Source: Neoceratodus forsteri (Eukaryota > Chordata > Ceratodontiformes > Ceratodontidae). Taken from it: a stretch of 64,000 nt of DNA. The translations under genes and the position numbers were made by a program. The notes under the pieces were generated by a model. The model ran no database searches. It was not told the origin of the DNA and saw only the letters and a program-made list of their open reading frames with translations. Positions 21,491 to 33,664 of the stretch are shown here, piece by piece. Location of the stretch: the NCBI GenBank assembly GCA_016271365.2, contig CM057449.1, forward strand, positions 1,568,620,501 to 1,568,684,500, given 5' to 3'. How positions within the stretch are numbered: the first letter of the stretch is position 1; each line of letters starts with the position of its first letter.

Positions 21491-22949
21491 TAGCTAGCAA
21501 ATGTTTGTCCACTTTTAAACAGCTTTAAGAACATTTTAAGCACAGTTCCTCACTTTCACTAAAACAGTCCATATCAGCACATTTATCACAAAAGTTCCAT
21601 ACTGTACACTGTGTGGCAGGCATTATTCTTGGCAAATTTGCTACTTTTTTCCACAAAACGATCCTTTGGCATGGTGCACCGCCACCAGACAGAAAGACCA
21701 CAGGCACACCCTCTACATTGGCATGGCAACTTTTTTCCTGTCCCCAAATCCTAGGATGAGACCCCAATTTTGTAACCCTGTCCCCCCTATTTGTTACTCA
21801 GACAAGGCAACAAACCACAGGTGGCAGAAAATAGGTATCACCCTTGGCATTATGGCAAACACCTGGTTTGGGCATATTAGAGGTTGAGGGGTAGAGCACA
21901 AAACAATATTTCTATTTTACCCAGGTCAGGGAGAGAGGAGCTAGGGCTATGGTGTGTCACCTATCTGTGGGGCCCCAAAAAATCACACAAGTCACTCTAA
22001 GATTGATTGTCTGCAACCAGACATTTGGGATGTTACTGTATGGTTCTTTATTCCTGACATAGTGTTAACAGTGAATAAAGGTGGTGCCCCAAGGGCTTGC
22101 AACTGTAAATTACAGATGGCACTTTTTGTAGCAGGCAAAAACATGTCCAACTTTCTAGCAGATAAACTAGTTTCTTCCACAAACATTTACCACACCTGTC
22201 CAGCCCTATGCAGGGTTTCTGGACTAAGAAAATACATTTTCCATACTTGTCCAGCCCAATTTCAGGGGTTTCTGGACTTTTACAAACTGCTGCCAGCCCT
22301 ATGTGGGGTTCCTGGACCTATTTAAAGCTTCACTAGGTGACTGAAGTTAACACCTAAAAACATTCCTCTGGGTAACCAGTTAGTTCTACTTGCACCTGGA
22401 ATGAGGGGATAGCTCACTGTAGCCACAAGCTAGACTCTCTGCCATTACTTTAGGAAATCTTATATTCTCCAATGCCTCTGGGTTTTGGGCAGTGCTGATA
22501 TTGCCCCAAGTACTCACTGAACCTTCAGTCCCATTCCTTTCTACTGTAAAGAATCTTCACCCCCTTGGGGCTTCACAGGCTCTAGTAGCCACCACTTCCC
22601 AGGAAACCAGCCTTTGGATTACAGTACTATGGCAGAAACACAAAACAAAGGGACCGTCCCTCTTGACAAGAGTGCCAGCAGGCAGCTCTTGCCCTTAGAA
22701 CTCTCTTGAACACCACTCCCTTCAAACTCCAACTTCAGAATGCTGACTCCCAGTTCAAAACAGCTGCTGGCCCAGCTGTGGCTTATGCTGCTGTGAGAGT
22801 TCTGAACAACATTACCTCATCCTCTGTTCAGCAGAACCAGGCAAATGATGATGTAATGGTTCATAGAGAGTATTTAAACCCTCTGAACACTGCCCAGGCT
22901 ATCTGCCTGCTCTAAAACTGATGGGATTCTAGTAACCCCAGGAACTGGT
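21491..22949. other. No recognisable gene; short CCAGCCCTATG repeats
   Basis: Three loosely repeated units with CCAGCCC(T/A)AT, GGGTTTCTGGAC occur at 22198-22320, spaced about 55 bp apart. Otherwise I see no gene. Open frames up to 123 codons show no motifs. Confidence 0.45.
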
Positions 22950-23442
22950 CAGTTGCATTAGATTTCCAACATTAGCTTCCCACCCCCATGCCCCAATCAG
23001 CAAAAGGAAAAAACATTAGGGTTTTGAGTCTCTGGAGTCTTGGCAAATCAGTGGTGGGGTCTTTCTTGTGGTTGTGAACCTTAATTCTCACCCCATTCCC
23101 TGTGCAAACAATATCACACATGATATCCTTTCTTCATGCAGGGCCCACAGGACCTTGCATGAAGAAGGCTACAATAAATTGTATTGGCAACATGTGGAAA
23201 GATATACTTCTCTACCTTTGGAGATTGCATCACTATGATGCAGTGGCTTGGACCTGTACCTTGTGCTTCACACTGGAGGATACTGCCTGGGGGAAAGGGG
23301 TGAGCATTAGGGATGACAACCCCAAGGAAGACCCTGCCACTGATTCACCAAGACTCCGGAGACCCAAAACTCTAATGTTTTTTCCTTTTGCTGCTTGGGG
23401 GTGGGGAGTTAGGGTTGGAAACTATAACGCCACATTTCCCTA
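22950..23442. mobile_element. Inverted-repeat element with arms of about 150 bp
   Basis: The left arm (22950-23100) matches the reverse complement of the right arm (about 23285-23442), including AGCAAAAGGAAAAAACATTA, GGAGTCTTGG and AATCAGTGG. The interior of about 180 bp has a further hairpin: CTTCATGCAGGGCCC at about 23133 pairs with GGACCTTGCATGAAG ending at about 23166. No coding region is present. Ends and target duplication are not resolved. Confidence 0.75.
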
Positions 23443-23744
23443 CTTTTGTGGCATTAAGTTACCCTAACTGGTGCATTAACAAAGTTTTTTGCAAATAACT
23501 TTCCCTTCTTTTTAAGAGAGTGGAATCATATCCTCATTTATACAGATCCCCTCAGGACCTGAGTGAACAGATGCACACACAGGGCCATCTGAGCAGTGTG
23601 CCAAGGGAACACTCCATCTGCCTATGGAAGTGTAGGGCCCCACTGACCCTACCCTTCTGTGCAGCAATGGATGTCAAAAGTTACCAAACTTATAAACATG
23701 TGTAGAAAACTTTCAACATACTGTACCTTTATAACTGTGTTTTT

Positions 23745-24033
23745 TTTTATGATTTTGGCCTCAAATTTTCAAGATGGCTTGTTATGAACCCACCTCAAGA
23801 ACCCAGTATGTGAAAATTTTGAAAATTCAGCTGAAACGTCATTCCATGGTAGAGATGTGAAAACACATTTCAACCAGGTTTTGAAAATTGACAGTTGTTA
23901 TGTTCATGAGATGATGTGAAAACAAATGGCAGTGTTGAAAATTTGGGGTCAAAATATTTAAGTTTACCAAAGTTAGGAGCATGTGTTGAAAACTTTCAAT
24001 GTACACTCATAATTTTGCTGTTTTGTAATATTT
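23745..24033. repeat. Palindromic-unit array, left of L2
   Basis: The same units occur here as at 28429-28970: CAAATTTTCAAGATGGC, a TTATGAACCCACCTCA block, and later the inverted GTTGAAAATTTGGGGTC. The array is interrupted at ATATTT (24028-24033) by the L2 insertion. Confidence 0.8.
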
Positions 24034-27000
24034 ATAATAATAATAATAATAATAAACTTTATTTCTAAGGCGTCTTTCAAAAACCAAGGCACCGTACAGA
24101 ATTTAAAACACATCAAACATTTCCAATTTAAAAAAATAAAAACAAATAGTACAGATAAGCAGATAAAATCAAACTCCAAATGCTTGGATCCATAAATACA
24201 TCTTCAGGGCCTTTTTAAATCCCTCCATGGTCACGCAGTCCTGTACCTGACAGGGTAGAGAATTCCAGAGGGTAGGGGCCACATGAATAAATGTACGGGC
24301 CCCAGAAGATTTCAAACACACCCTTAGGATCTCTAGCAACCCCTCATCAGCTGAGTGGAGTGATCGCCCAGGGCAGTAAGGGACCAGGAGCTCTTTCAGG
24401 TAGTCCCAGCCAAGTCCATGTAGGGCTTTAAAAGTCAGATGACTCACTTTGAAGGTGATCCGCCACTGCACTGCCAGCCAGTGCAGTCCGCGCAGCACTG
24501 GTGAAATATGACTAGACCAGGAGGTACCAGTCAAAAGCCTGGCCACTGCATTCTGCACCAGCTGCAGGTGGTGGATTTCCACCCCAGGAAGCCCTAAGTA
24601 AAGGGAATTGCAATAGTCCAGACATGAGGACACAAAGGCATGGACCAACGTAGGAAGATCATCGGATGGAACAAGGTGTCTAATCCCGGAGATATTCCTC
24701 AGATGGTAAAATGAGGACTTAATGATGGCAGACACCTGCAAATGCAGGGTCAGTCCTTCATTAAAAATGACCCCAGGTTACACACCTGTTCAGAGTTTGG
24801 TAGTTAAACACCCCTGAGATAAAGCCCAGAGGGTGAACCAACCCCCAGCCCCCCTATCCGACGCACCAGATCCACTACCAGCACCTCTGTCTTTTCCGAG
24901 TTCAACTTCAACCAACTCAAATCCATCCACTTCTGGATTTCTTTGAGGCAGTTATTAAAGACCAAGAGAGCTCCATCCTGGTTGGGTACAAAAGAAAGGT
25001 AGAGCTGTGTATCATCAGCATAGCAATGAAACCTCAGCCCACACTTTCTTACAATGTCTCTGAGGGGCAGCATGTACACTGCGAACAACATGGGTGACAA
25101 CACAGAGCCCTGAGGAACACCACAAGACAGAGAAACTGGGTCTAAGGAATAAATGCCATAAACCACTCTCTGCTTTCTTCCAGTGAGGTAGGGTGCAAAC
25201 CACCTACGCCCGATAGTCCACAGATGAGCCTCAGACACTCAAGTAGAACCCCATGGTCCACAGTGTCAAAAGCTGATGAGAGATCTAGAAGAACTACGAT
25301 GGAATGGTTCTTCTGATCCCTAGCCATCAGGAGATCATTGAGCACCCGAACCAGTGCTGTCTCAGTACTATACCTCTTTCAAAACTGGACTGGAGGGGTT
25401 CATAGATATCATGGATGGTCAAATGGTTCTCCAACTGTATGGCCACTACCTTCTCAATCACCTTCCCTAAAAAGGAAAGGTTAGAGATTGGTCTGTAGTT
25501 TTCATGGCAGTCAGGGTCCAAAGAAGCTTTCTTCAGGATGGGTGTTACCACCGCCTCCTTCAGGGAGTTTGGAAACTCACCTGTTTCCAAGGAGCACCAG
25601 ACTATCCATGCTAGGACTGGACTGATGGAATCAATACAACCCAAGATCAGGGAAGCTGGTCCTGGGTCCAAACTACAGCACATAGGGCGCACACCTCGGA
25701 CAATCTGCATGATATCCATGAATTCAGGTCGGTCGAAGGCACTCCAGGAAAGCCAAGGAGCAGTGGCCACATGCTGATCCAAAGCAACACCCTTAGAGTG
25801 TGCTGGTTGGAGCACCAACCTAATGTTGGCCACCTTAGTTGCAAAGAATCAAGCAAGTTAATTGCACTCTATTTGCGAAAAGGCCTTTCAGACTTGTAGA
25901 CAGGCTGGGTTGCACAGCCTGTCCACAGTGCGAAAGAACTGAGCTGGTCGATTCTGAGCAGCCACAATCTCCCCAGACAGGAACTCTGCCTTCTTACGGG
26001 TGATTGCAGATTGATAGGCTTGATAATGCTCCATCAATCTAAGGTGATCAGCATTGAGGGAGGATCTCCACCAGCAATGCTCTAACCTTTGTCCTAGTCG
26101 CCGCATCTCCCTCAAGGTCCCATCAAACCAGGAAGACTGAGGGTGAAGGGAGAGAGGGCAAACATGCATAGGAGCAACGACATCCAGAGCTGCTAAGATA
26201 GCCATATTATAGGCTATCACGAGAGCATCTGGGTCATTGTTTGCCACTGGAAGGGACGATAGGTCAAGTACTGCCACCAGGCCTTCAGAGCTAAGATCTT
26301 GTAAAGGGCGGTATCTGACCATCTCCACAGGGGTAGGCCTATGAAAGGGGGTGCTGAAACTAAACCCCACAGTGTAATGATTGGACCATCCAACTGGTTC
26401 CACCCCCAAATCAGGAGCCTCGATCCCTAGGTGAAAGACTAAGTCAAGGGAGTGGCCATGTTTATGGGTAGCAGTGGTAACTATCAACTGGAGGAAGTGT
26501 TGTCCAAACTGCGAGAATTTGTCATCGCTCCAGGCATTGAAGTCATCCAGAACCATCAGTCTGGGTGAATAAAATGCCATGTTGATGATGAAGTCTGCCA
26601 CTTCCTGAAGAAATCGCTTCTCATCTCCGGGTGGACCGTAGATGACAGCGATCCTACAGCCTACATCTGCTACCACGGTATACTCAAATGACTCAGTCTC
26701 CTCAACTGGTACACTTGTGAGGTTGAGTTTGGTCTTGAATCTTGAAACAGACCGCAACCCCCCATGATCCAATCTCAGGTGGTGAATCACCAAATGCCCG
26801 GCTGGAGTAAAAGCCTCCAAGATGCGGCCCTAATTCTCATCCAGCCAGGTCTCGGTGATGCAAGCCAGATCCACCATTTTTACAAGATCTGCAATAATTG
26901 CAGTCTTGTTTTTAATGGAACTGGCATTGCATAACACAGCCCAAGTTGGATGAACCTCCAGGGCCGCCCAGGCCACCTGCCCACCAATATTGGTGGTGCC

Positions 27001-28422
27001 CTTGGCTATGGAAACTAGACATGGAGGACCACATTCTAGATTCCATTTCACCCCAGGGCATCTCGTGGATCTCACAACCCCGATGTGGTGGCCCCGCTCA
27101 TTCACCCTCCACTGTTCCCCTCACCTCCTCCTCCTCCTCCTCCCTTACAGGCAATACCAGTACCCCACAGAGCTGGTAGGTTGTAAACTGCAATGGGGGA
27201 GGAAAAAAGGGTGGAAGACACAAAGAGCAGAGGATGAGTAGCGCACGACCACGGGGGCAGGCCTCCGACACATTCTAACACTGGCAATTCACACTTAGCT
27301 AACCAGCAAGCTAATGAAACCAAAAAACAAAATAACATAAAACCCAACAAAATATAGACCCACAACACTTATTTAAAAAATAAATAACCCAAAAATTCCT
27401 AAATCCTACTTTAAGATAAATAACCCTCAGTTAACCCCCCTAATATTAAATTCTAAAATATAAACAATTCAATATCATTAGACAGAAGTAGATTTGCAGT
27501 CATGGATAGGTACTGAAATACTGAAATTATAAATGCAATTCAAATGCGAAAAACAAACCAAAATAACAGATGTCTTCAAATTAAAATCTACAGCTCCCCA
27601 GGCCCTCTCACTGCCTCGGGTGCTGAACCATATACAGGCAATCTCACTGTCTGTTGAAAATAATACTAAAAATGTAAATGTTTCCAGTCCGCAGGCCCTC
27701 TCATGCCCTGGGGAACTAGCAGAAAATAGAAGCATTCTCACTGCCTGTCAAATGATGATAAATCCAATGAAATAATAAGAGCTTAAACAAACGTCTTCAG
27801 TTTGCAATCCAAAATGGCAAGATAGTGCAAAACCCCAGCCTATCTCTCACATAGACAGGGCAAATTCATATCAAACATCATAAAAAGGAATAGAACACCC
27901 TCACTGCTGTTGAGTCTTCGAAAGATGAGAGGTAAACTGGGTAACTACAGAAGACAATATTCCTTCCAAGCTTTAGGACCTTTTCTGGCTTTTAGTATCA
28001 AGGATTCCCTGACTGGGACAATCACTCATCCAAGCCATCCCCTGAGGAGTTGCCAAAATCCCCTGGCCGCAGTCAGCTCAGAGCGAGCAGGCCCTCCAGC
28101 CTGCCCACCCAAGCCAGGAATCTCAGGCACTCAGTGCCCATCCTCTGAGAGCACCAGACCCAATTCCTCCCCCCAGCCAGCAAACCCAGCAACCACCCTT
28201 GGGTTCAGGTCAGGTTTGAGACCCAGTCAGCCCGACACAATAAAATGCCTGCAATCCGGATCCAAAATCAGGAGCCACCACAGTTCCCTCTGATCCAAAT
28301 CGGGAGCAGAAGACAGAAGCCATCCAGAACCAGAGGCCCACAACACTCCTCTGATAAGACTCCAGGCCAGTCACACTCTGCCAGATCAGATACACCTCTG
28401 TTCAAGTCAGTGGGCCACGCAT
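24034..28422 (-). mobile_element. Near full-length L2 LINE with target duplication
   Basis: This element of about 4.39 kb lies on the minus strand. Its 3' end is a (TAA)n tail at 24034-24055 and its 5' end is near 28422. ATATTT is present at 24028-24033 and again at 28423-28428, a 6-bp target duplication, and the flanking sequence on both sides belongs to one interrupted repeat array. ORF2 occupies 27105-24169. The 5' 1.3 kb (27110-28420) is noncoding or a decayed ORF1, and includes a duplication of about 100 bp at 27585-27770 (CAGGCCCTCTCA.TGCC). The length and duplication suggest a complete insertion that decayed afterwards. Confidence 0.9.
24169..27105 (-). pseudogene. L2 ORF2, endonuclease and reverse transcriptase
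   Basis: Read on the minus strand. 27105-26830 has LVKMVDLACITETWLDEN, the endonuclease start. 26820-25888 (310 codons) continues with VAVIYGPPG-like IAVIYGPPGDEKRFL, MVLDDFNAWSD and the HSLDLVF region. 25833-25327 is the RT N-terminus with PILKKASLDPDCHENYRPI. 25345-25142 has VVLLDLSSAFDTVDH, with a frameshift. 25238-24804 has GVPQGSVLSPMLF and FHCYADDTQLYLSF, so the catalytic YADD is intact. 24741-24169 is the C-terminal domain with CLDYCNSLYLGLP. ORF2 nicks target DNA and reverse-transcribes its own RNA; at least five breaks disable this one. Confidence 0.9.
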
Positions 28423-28428
28423 ATATTT

Positions 28429-28970
28429 GTACCCCAGATTTTCAACATAGCCTTCTTATGACCCCACCTCATTAACAAGGGTGGAGAAAATTTTCAAAAC
28501 CCACCCAAAATATGATTTCCTGTATTGACAATGACAATGTCATTCTGTGTCACAAGAGTGAGAGCACATTTTGGCCAGGACATGAAAAATTACAGTTATC
28601 ATGTTCATGAGATAATTTGAAAAATGGCTATGCTGAAAATTTGGGGTCGATATATTTAAAATTACAAAAGTTATGAGCATGCATTGCAAAACTTCAATGT
28701 ACAGTCATAACTTTGTCAAGCTTTTATATTTTGACCCAAAATTTTCAGCACAGCCTTCTTATGACCCCACCTCATGAACAAAGGCATTGAAAATGTTCAA
28801 ATCCTGCCTGAAAGGTGATTTTGCCAATTGACCACAAAATCACCTTTGGGCTGATTTACATAATTCCACTGCCATTGGTCATGAGATGGGGTCCCAAAAA
28901 GGTCATACTAAAAATGTGGGGTCAAAATATACAAAACTGACAAAGTTATGTATCAAAGTTCAAAACACTA
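28429..28970. repeat. Palindromic-unit array, right of L2
   Basis: Units of about 275-305 bp start at about 28433 and 28737 with ATTTTCARCAYAGCCTTCTTATGACCCCACCTCAT. Each unit is itself a dyad: CCCCAGATTTTCAACATAGCC at 28434 is mirrored by GGCTATGCTGAAAATTTGGGG at 28634-28654. The spacer is also a dyad, with ACAAAAGTTATGAGCATGC mirrored by TGTACAGTCATAACTTTGT around 28698. It is collinear with 23745-24033. Confidence 0.8.
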
Positions 28971-30235
28971 TTGAAATACATTGAACAGCACTTACCTTAG
29001 CTTTTCATATTGCAGTTGCTGGTTCCAGCTGCAAGACATGTCTTTTTATCAGCTATCTCTAACATACCCTAAAAATAATAAAAGGAGATTTTATTATACC
29101 CAGAGAATAACTACCTTGTGGAATTCACTACCCATTTTTTGCTAGAAAACACTGATCATACAATCTTTAAACATAAACTTGATTCAATCCTGTTAAGATA
29201 AACATGGAACACACCAGCTTGGCTGGATACATACTTATATGGGCCTTGGCTTTCTGTATGTCTGTATCTCCTAGTATAACTCCTAGTATAACTGGAGAGT
29301 GGGTCTTTGCCCTGGGACATGTTCAGGTGAGTGAGGGTGTGTATGGGGTGTGGAGGTGTGGGGCGCTGGATGTGGAGTGGGAGGTCGGGTTGGGGGATCA
29401 GATCACCTAGGGACTGTTTTCTTGTTTACAGGATTAAAAAAAAATTGAGGGACGCTTTTCTTTTTTGCAGGGAACTCATCCAATACTGGGGATTGAGCAT
29501 CCCCATGTTGGGCAACTGTTCAGCGGTACCAGGGTGGGGACTTTGGTTCCGCCACCTATAAAATAGGAATAGGAATGGGGTGGGTGATCTGGGGGGGAGA
29601 AGAAGAAGAAGCAGAAGCAGTACTGGGGTGGGCACTCCGGTCTGCATACATAAGGGCTGGTGACCTGCAGGGGAGGGGGGGAAAAGAAGCAGTACCAGGG
29701 GTGGGCACCCCAGTCTACTTAATAAAGTGGATTGATACGATAGATAGCTAGATAGATAGATAGCCTTTCATTTTCCCAATTCCCATTCAACAGCATTGAA
29801 ACTTCTGGGCGTGCTCTACGCATGTGGTATGTTATCTCCAGTCTCTTAAATTCAGCCCAATTCTGTAGCACCAAAATCCAATTTTTTTAAATGAATATAT
29901 CTTAAATACAAAACACCCAAGCATCAAACCCCACTAGGAAATCCTTCCCCACCAATGACCCCAACCATGCAAAATTTCACTGTTTAAACATTTATAGTTT
30001 TTTTCTCTACACGAGCAAAAATTCAGAAAAAAACACCATTAAAATGAATGGAAAAAGAAATTTTTTTTCACACTTTACTATCTCTAAAAATGTGAAACTG
30101 ATTTACATAAAACTTTCAGGGATTGTAGGTTCTGCCATGTACAACAAATCCTGATACTTTCATGTAAATCTGCAAAACCATCTTTCTGCATGTAATTTAA
30201 TAATGTATGCAACAATTTTACCCCCCTTAAAAAGA
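28971..30235. repeat. Noncoding stretch with simple repeats
   Basis: It contains loosely repeated CAGTACYRGGGTGGGCACYCCRGTCT units of about 85 bp at 29515-29725 and a short GATA run at 29733-29762. The remainder is AT-rich with no motif. I see no gene. Confidence 0.5.
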
Positions 30236-30239
30236 GGAA

Positions 30240-31252
30240 ACTTACAACCTCCAGTAATCACTGGATTGCCTCCGATCTCGTCTCCATGATGTGGAACTGA
30301 GACAACCTTTGGCACCGGGCCATGGACTGAGGGAAGCAGCACAATAGACAGCTCTACAAAGCAGGTAGGAACCAGTGTACAATAGCTATATGTAGAGCCA
30401 AACAAGCCTACTTCAAACAGGAACTTACAAACTCCTGGGAAACAATAAAACATTCTGGGAGGACATCAAGAGCCTCACAGGAAAACCAAACCCCCACTAT
30501 GCTCAAGGTAAATGGCTCTACTATCCAGGACCACAAAGAAATAGCAGACACCTTTAATCATGCCTTCACTGATCTTAGCAGTGTCCTACCCCCCAACTTC
30601 TTTGACAACACAGCCCTGCCTTGCACCAATAGTATAACCAACCTCCCCAGCAGTACCCCTCCTTTTTACTTTAGATGGGTGTCCATGGCTGAAGCTAGAA
30701 AAAAGCTTAAAAAAAGTACTAAGTAAATCTAGTTTCAGCAGCGATACCCTTGACCTCAAACTCCTCTCGCTCTCACTTGACATTGTCCTTCACCCCCTCA
30801 CTAAACTTCTCAATCTCTTGCTCTCCCTTAGTCAATTCCCAAAGCTCTGGAAATCTGCTGTTGTCTCACCTGTTCATAAAAACGGTAACAGGTCCCTTCA
30901 CTCCAATTACTGACTTATCTCTATCCTCCCCCCACTTTCCAAGGCACTCGATCATATTGTTGATGACAGTTGTCTGTACACCTTGACAAATATAACCTAC
31001 ACTGCCCCCAACAACATGGCTTCAGAAAAGGCCATAGTACCACCACTGCCCTTCTAGACTTCACTAACCATATTCATAAGACACTTGACACAGGCCACCT
31101 ACTGGGCACAGTGTTCCTTTATCTGACCAAGGCCTTTGACACCATTAACCACCAGCTCTTACTGCACACTCTCACTACCTTTGGCCTATCAAACACGGTG
31201 ACCAAATGGTTTGCAAACTACCTTCTGAATAGGAGTCAAAAAGTCAAAATCG

Positions 31253-31288
<36 letters not shown>

Positions 31289-32935
31289 TGACCTCCCTGT
31301 TCACTCTGGCATCCCACAGGGTTCCATCCTTGGCCCCCTGCTTTTCAGTCTCTTTATTAACAATCTTCCCTGTGTTTGTAATAACAATATGATACTCTAT
31401 GCTGATGATCCAGTCCTCTTTTCCACCCACTTTCCCAGGACCGCTAGATGAACTTCAACCTAGCTGAATCCTGGCTTACCCAGCATAAACTTTTGTTGAA
31501 TCATAAAAAAATGAAGTCCATGTTGTTTCACAGCTTCCATAGCAAATTCAGAACTGTTAACCTCACTATCGATAGTGTGTTACTGAAGGCTCTTGAGCAA
31601 GTACATGAGTTTAAATACGTTGGTATTACCTCGGACAGCACAATGTCCTTCACCACACATGTTCATCATGTCTCAAAATCATCTAACTATCTAACTCAAG
31701 AATAGAGGTCCTCTACCATCACTGACACTGTCTAATCAATGAAGCAATGCGTACTGCAATAACTTCCTCTGTCCTAACCATTACTGATTATGGGCTAGTC
31801 TTCTATGGTGCTGCCACTGATGCCACCCTAAAATGGATCAGGATGACCCTAAACAAGTGCTGTTGTCTTATCACTGGTGCAGGGAAGCATATGCATACCT
31901 GTGAGCTCTACAAGCACTCAAACTGGCTCAACCTCATTAATAGACTTGCTACCAGTCCTGCCTTCTGGCAAAGAAAATCTGCCTTAACCTTACACCCCCT
32001 GAAACTCACACCTTAATGGTCCCCGCTGCCAATTCATGTTTTACGCACAGTACCTTCAAGTCCCTGTACATCATTCCATTCTGCCGTACCACACAGGCTC
32101 AACATGCCTTCTACACCAGGGCACCCTCACTAACAAATAACCTACTCCCTGAAATTTCAGAAGAGAACAAGCTTGGGCCATTCAAGCGTAAACTCCACCA
32201 GCACCTCGCTGAATGTAGCAGCTGTGACTGCTCCACCTAAGCCTGCGACTCTGTTCACCCCTCCCCCTACTGCCCATCTCTCCTAACTTACCACCCTATC
32301 CCACTTCTCTCCCACCTGCCTACCCCTCCATCTCCTTCCCACTCTCTTCTACCACCCACCAACTTGCCATCCCTCCTGCCCTCCACCTTCCCTCTCATAC
32401 CTACCCATTTCTCACCTTCCCTCCACTCTCACCCATTTTCTCTCCTCCAACCCTTTCTCATCTCCTCTCTTATACCCTCCCTCCTCTCATTCCCCCTCAT
32501 CTTTTTTCCCCTCCTGTGCTCCTCTCCCTTCTCTCCTCCCCCTCTCCTGTACCTCTCCTCCCTTGTCTCTTGCTCACTCCCCCCATCCCGGCTACCTAGC
32601 ACTAAATCTATTTCTTCTGTCAGCACACAGACAATGTCATATCCTTGACAGCCTAATCCCCCATTACTCACCCCTCCTCCCTTCTACCCTATATTGCTTC
32701 TCTCCTTTACCAGTGCTTGCTATGTGTATTCCCGGTTGTTTATTAATTAATGTTGTCTCTGACATTGTACTGCTATACTTCTGTTTATACCTGTTTTGTA
32801 TGTGCAACTGTTCCTGTATTGTACTATGATATTGTACTGCTATACTAGTGTTCATACCTGTTTTGTATTTGCTACTGTTCCTGTTTTGTGCACTGACACT
32901 GAACCTTTGCAAAAGAACCTCTGGTTCAAAGCTAC
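30240..32935 (+). mobile_element. Rex1-like LINE, 5'-truncated
   Basis: The coding part starts within the linker upstream of RT: AKQAYFKQEL at about 30400, and bases 30499-30726 with LKVNGSTIQDHKEIADTFNH. RT follows at 30970-31392 with QHGFRKGHSTTTALLDFTNH and FLYLTKAFDTINHQLLL, then the catalytic LYADD at about 31396-31411. C-terminal pieces with LLLNHKKMKSMLF and EFKYVGITSDSTMSF run to 32240. The 3' UTR from 32230 to 32700 is strongly pyrimidine-rich. A 68-bp tandem duplication lies at 32762-32895. The end near 32925 has TTTGCAAAAGAACCTCTGGTTCAAAG, matching the 3' signature of the 19.9, 40.8 and 59.9 kb copies. A (TC)15 tract at 31256-31285 and frameshifts make it nonfunctional. Confidence 0.85.
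31256..31285. repeat. (TC)n microsatellite inside the RT region
   Basis: A pure CT/TC run interrupts the LINE just after KVKIADS and before the segment encoding GVPQG-like residues. It probably expanded within the coding region after insertion. Confidence 0.9.
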
Positions 32936-32959
32936 TTGTAATCCTAGTTACAAATGAGC

Positions 32960-33126
32960 AAAAATCAGGTTTAATATAGAAGTCACCAGCCATCCTAACT
33001 ATAGGGGCACTACCACACTGTTATATTGGGAAATGATGAGATTTTCATACAGTACATTTCTGGACACTAAAGTGAATTACAAGAATTATATGAGAACAAT
33101 TGGGGAAAAGAGACTTTAAGATACAT
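32960..33126. mobile_element. hAT-B relic, left fragment
   Basis: GGGAAATGATGAGATTTTCATACAGTACATTTCTGGACACTA is the same repeat unit as at 4600-4815 and 3940-3985 in hAT-A. Together with the BED exon at 38271-38507 it represents one hAT relic that was split by later insertions (33127-37959). Confidence 0.55.
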
Positions 33127-33440
33127 GGGACTTGATTTTCAAAACCCCAATGTAAAGGGTGAATGCTGCTGCATCTCCCACTATCGGGAAGCAGGGTTCA
33201 TGCATTCTTTTAAAACAACAGTTTTTACAGCGGGACAGAGACCGTTATATTGTGGAGTCCTGCTGGTTATGTACCAGAATCAGGAAGGGAAGTGGTATAG
33301 TTCTGGACACATTGGTTCAGAACTACAGGCTTAAGAGGGGCACATTTTATTAACTTTTATAACAGGCACTAACAAACTCAATGTGCCAGGACCACGTATG
33401 AGTGGCCTTTGCCTGTCTGTGCACTATATTTGATTTTTAA
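33127..33440. mobile_element. TIR element, left part (interrupted by CR1-C)
   Basis: It starts at GGGACTTGATTTTCAAA, which is inverted relative to the sequence ending at 37959 (reverse complement GGGCTCGATTTTCAAAGG). The two parts would form a nonautonomous element of about 0.6 kb once CR1-C is removed. The inner boundary with CR1-C is approximate. A short palindromic CATGGG at each end prevents an unambiguous call of the target duplication. Confidence 0.6.
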
Positions 33441-33664
33441 AGTTGTGGGTGCTAGCAAGCGAAAGGTGTGACCCTTGAGTGTCTTTCAAGTCACACGACT
33501 CTGTAAATTTGAGCCCTGCTGTGAGCAGGGTGAGACGAGCAGGGGGTGCAGCAACGCGTGCGGAGACACGCGCCAAGACAAGCGCATGTCAGGCATGTCC
33601 AGTGGGGACAAGGGTACAGGGCGAGCAAAATAAGAGCAAATAAGGTAGGCCAAAGAAATAAACA

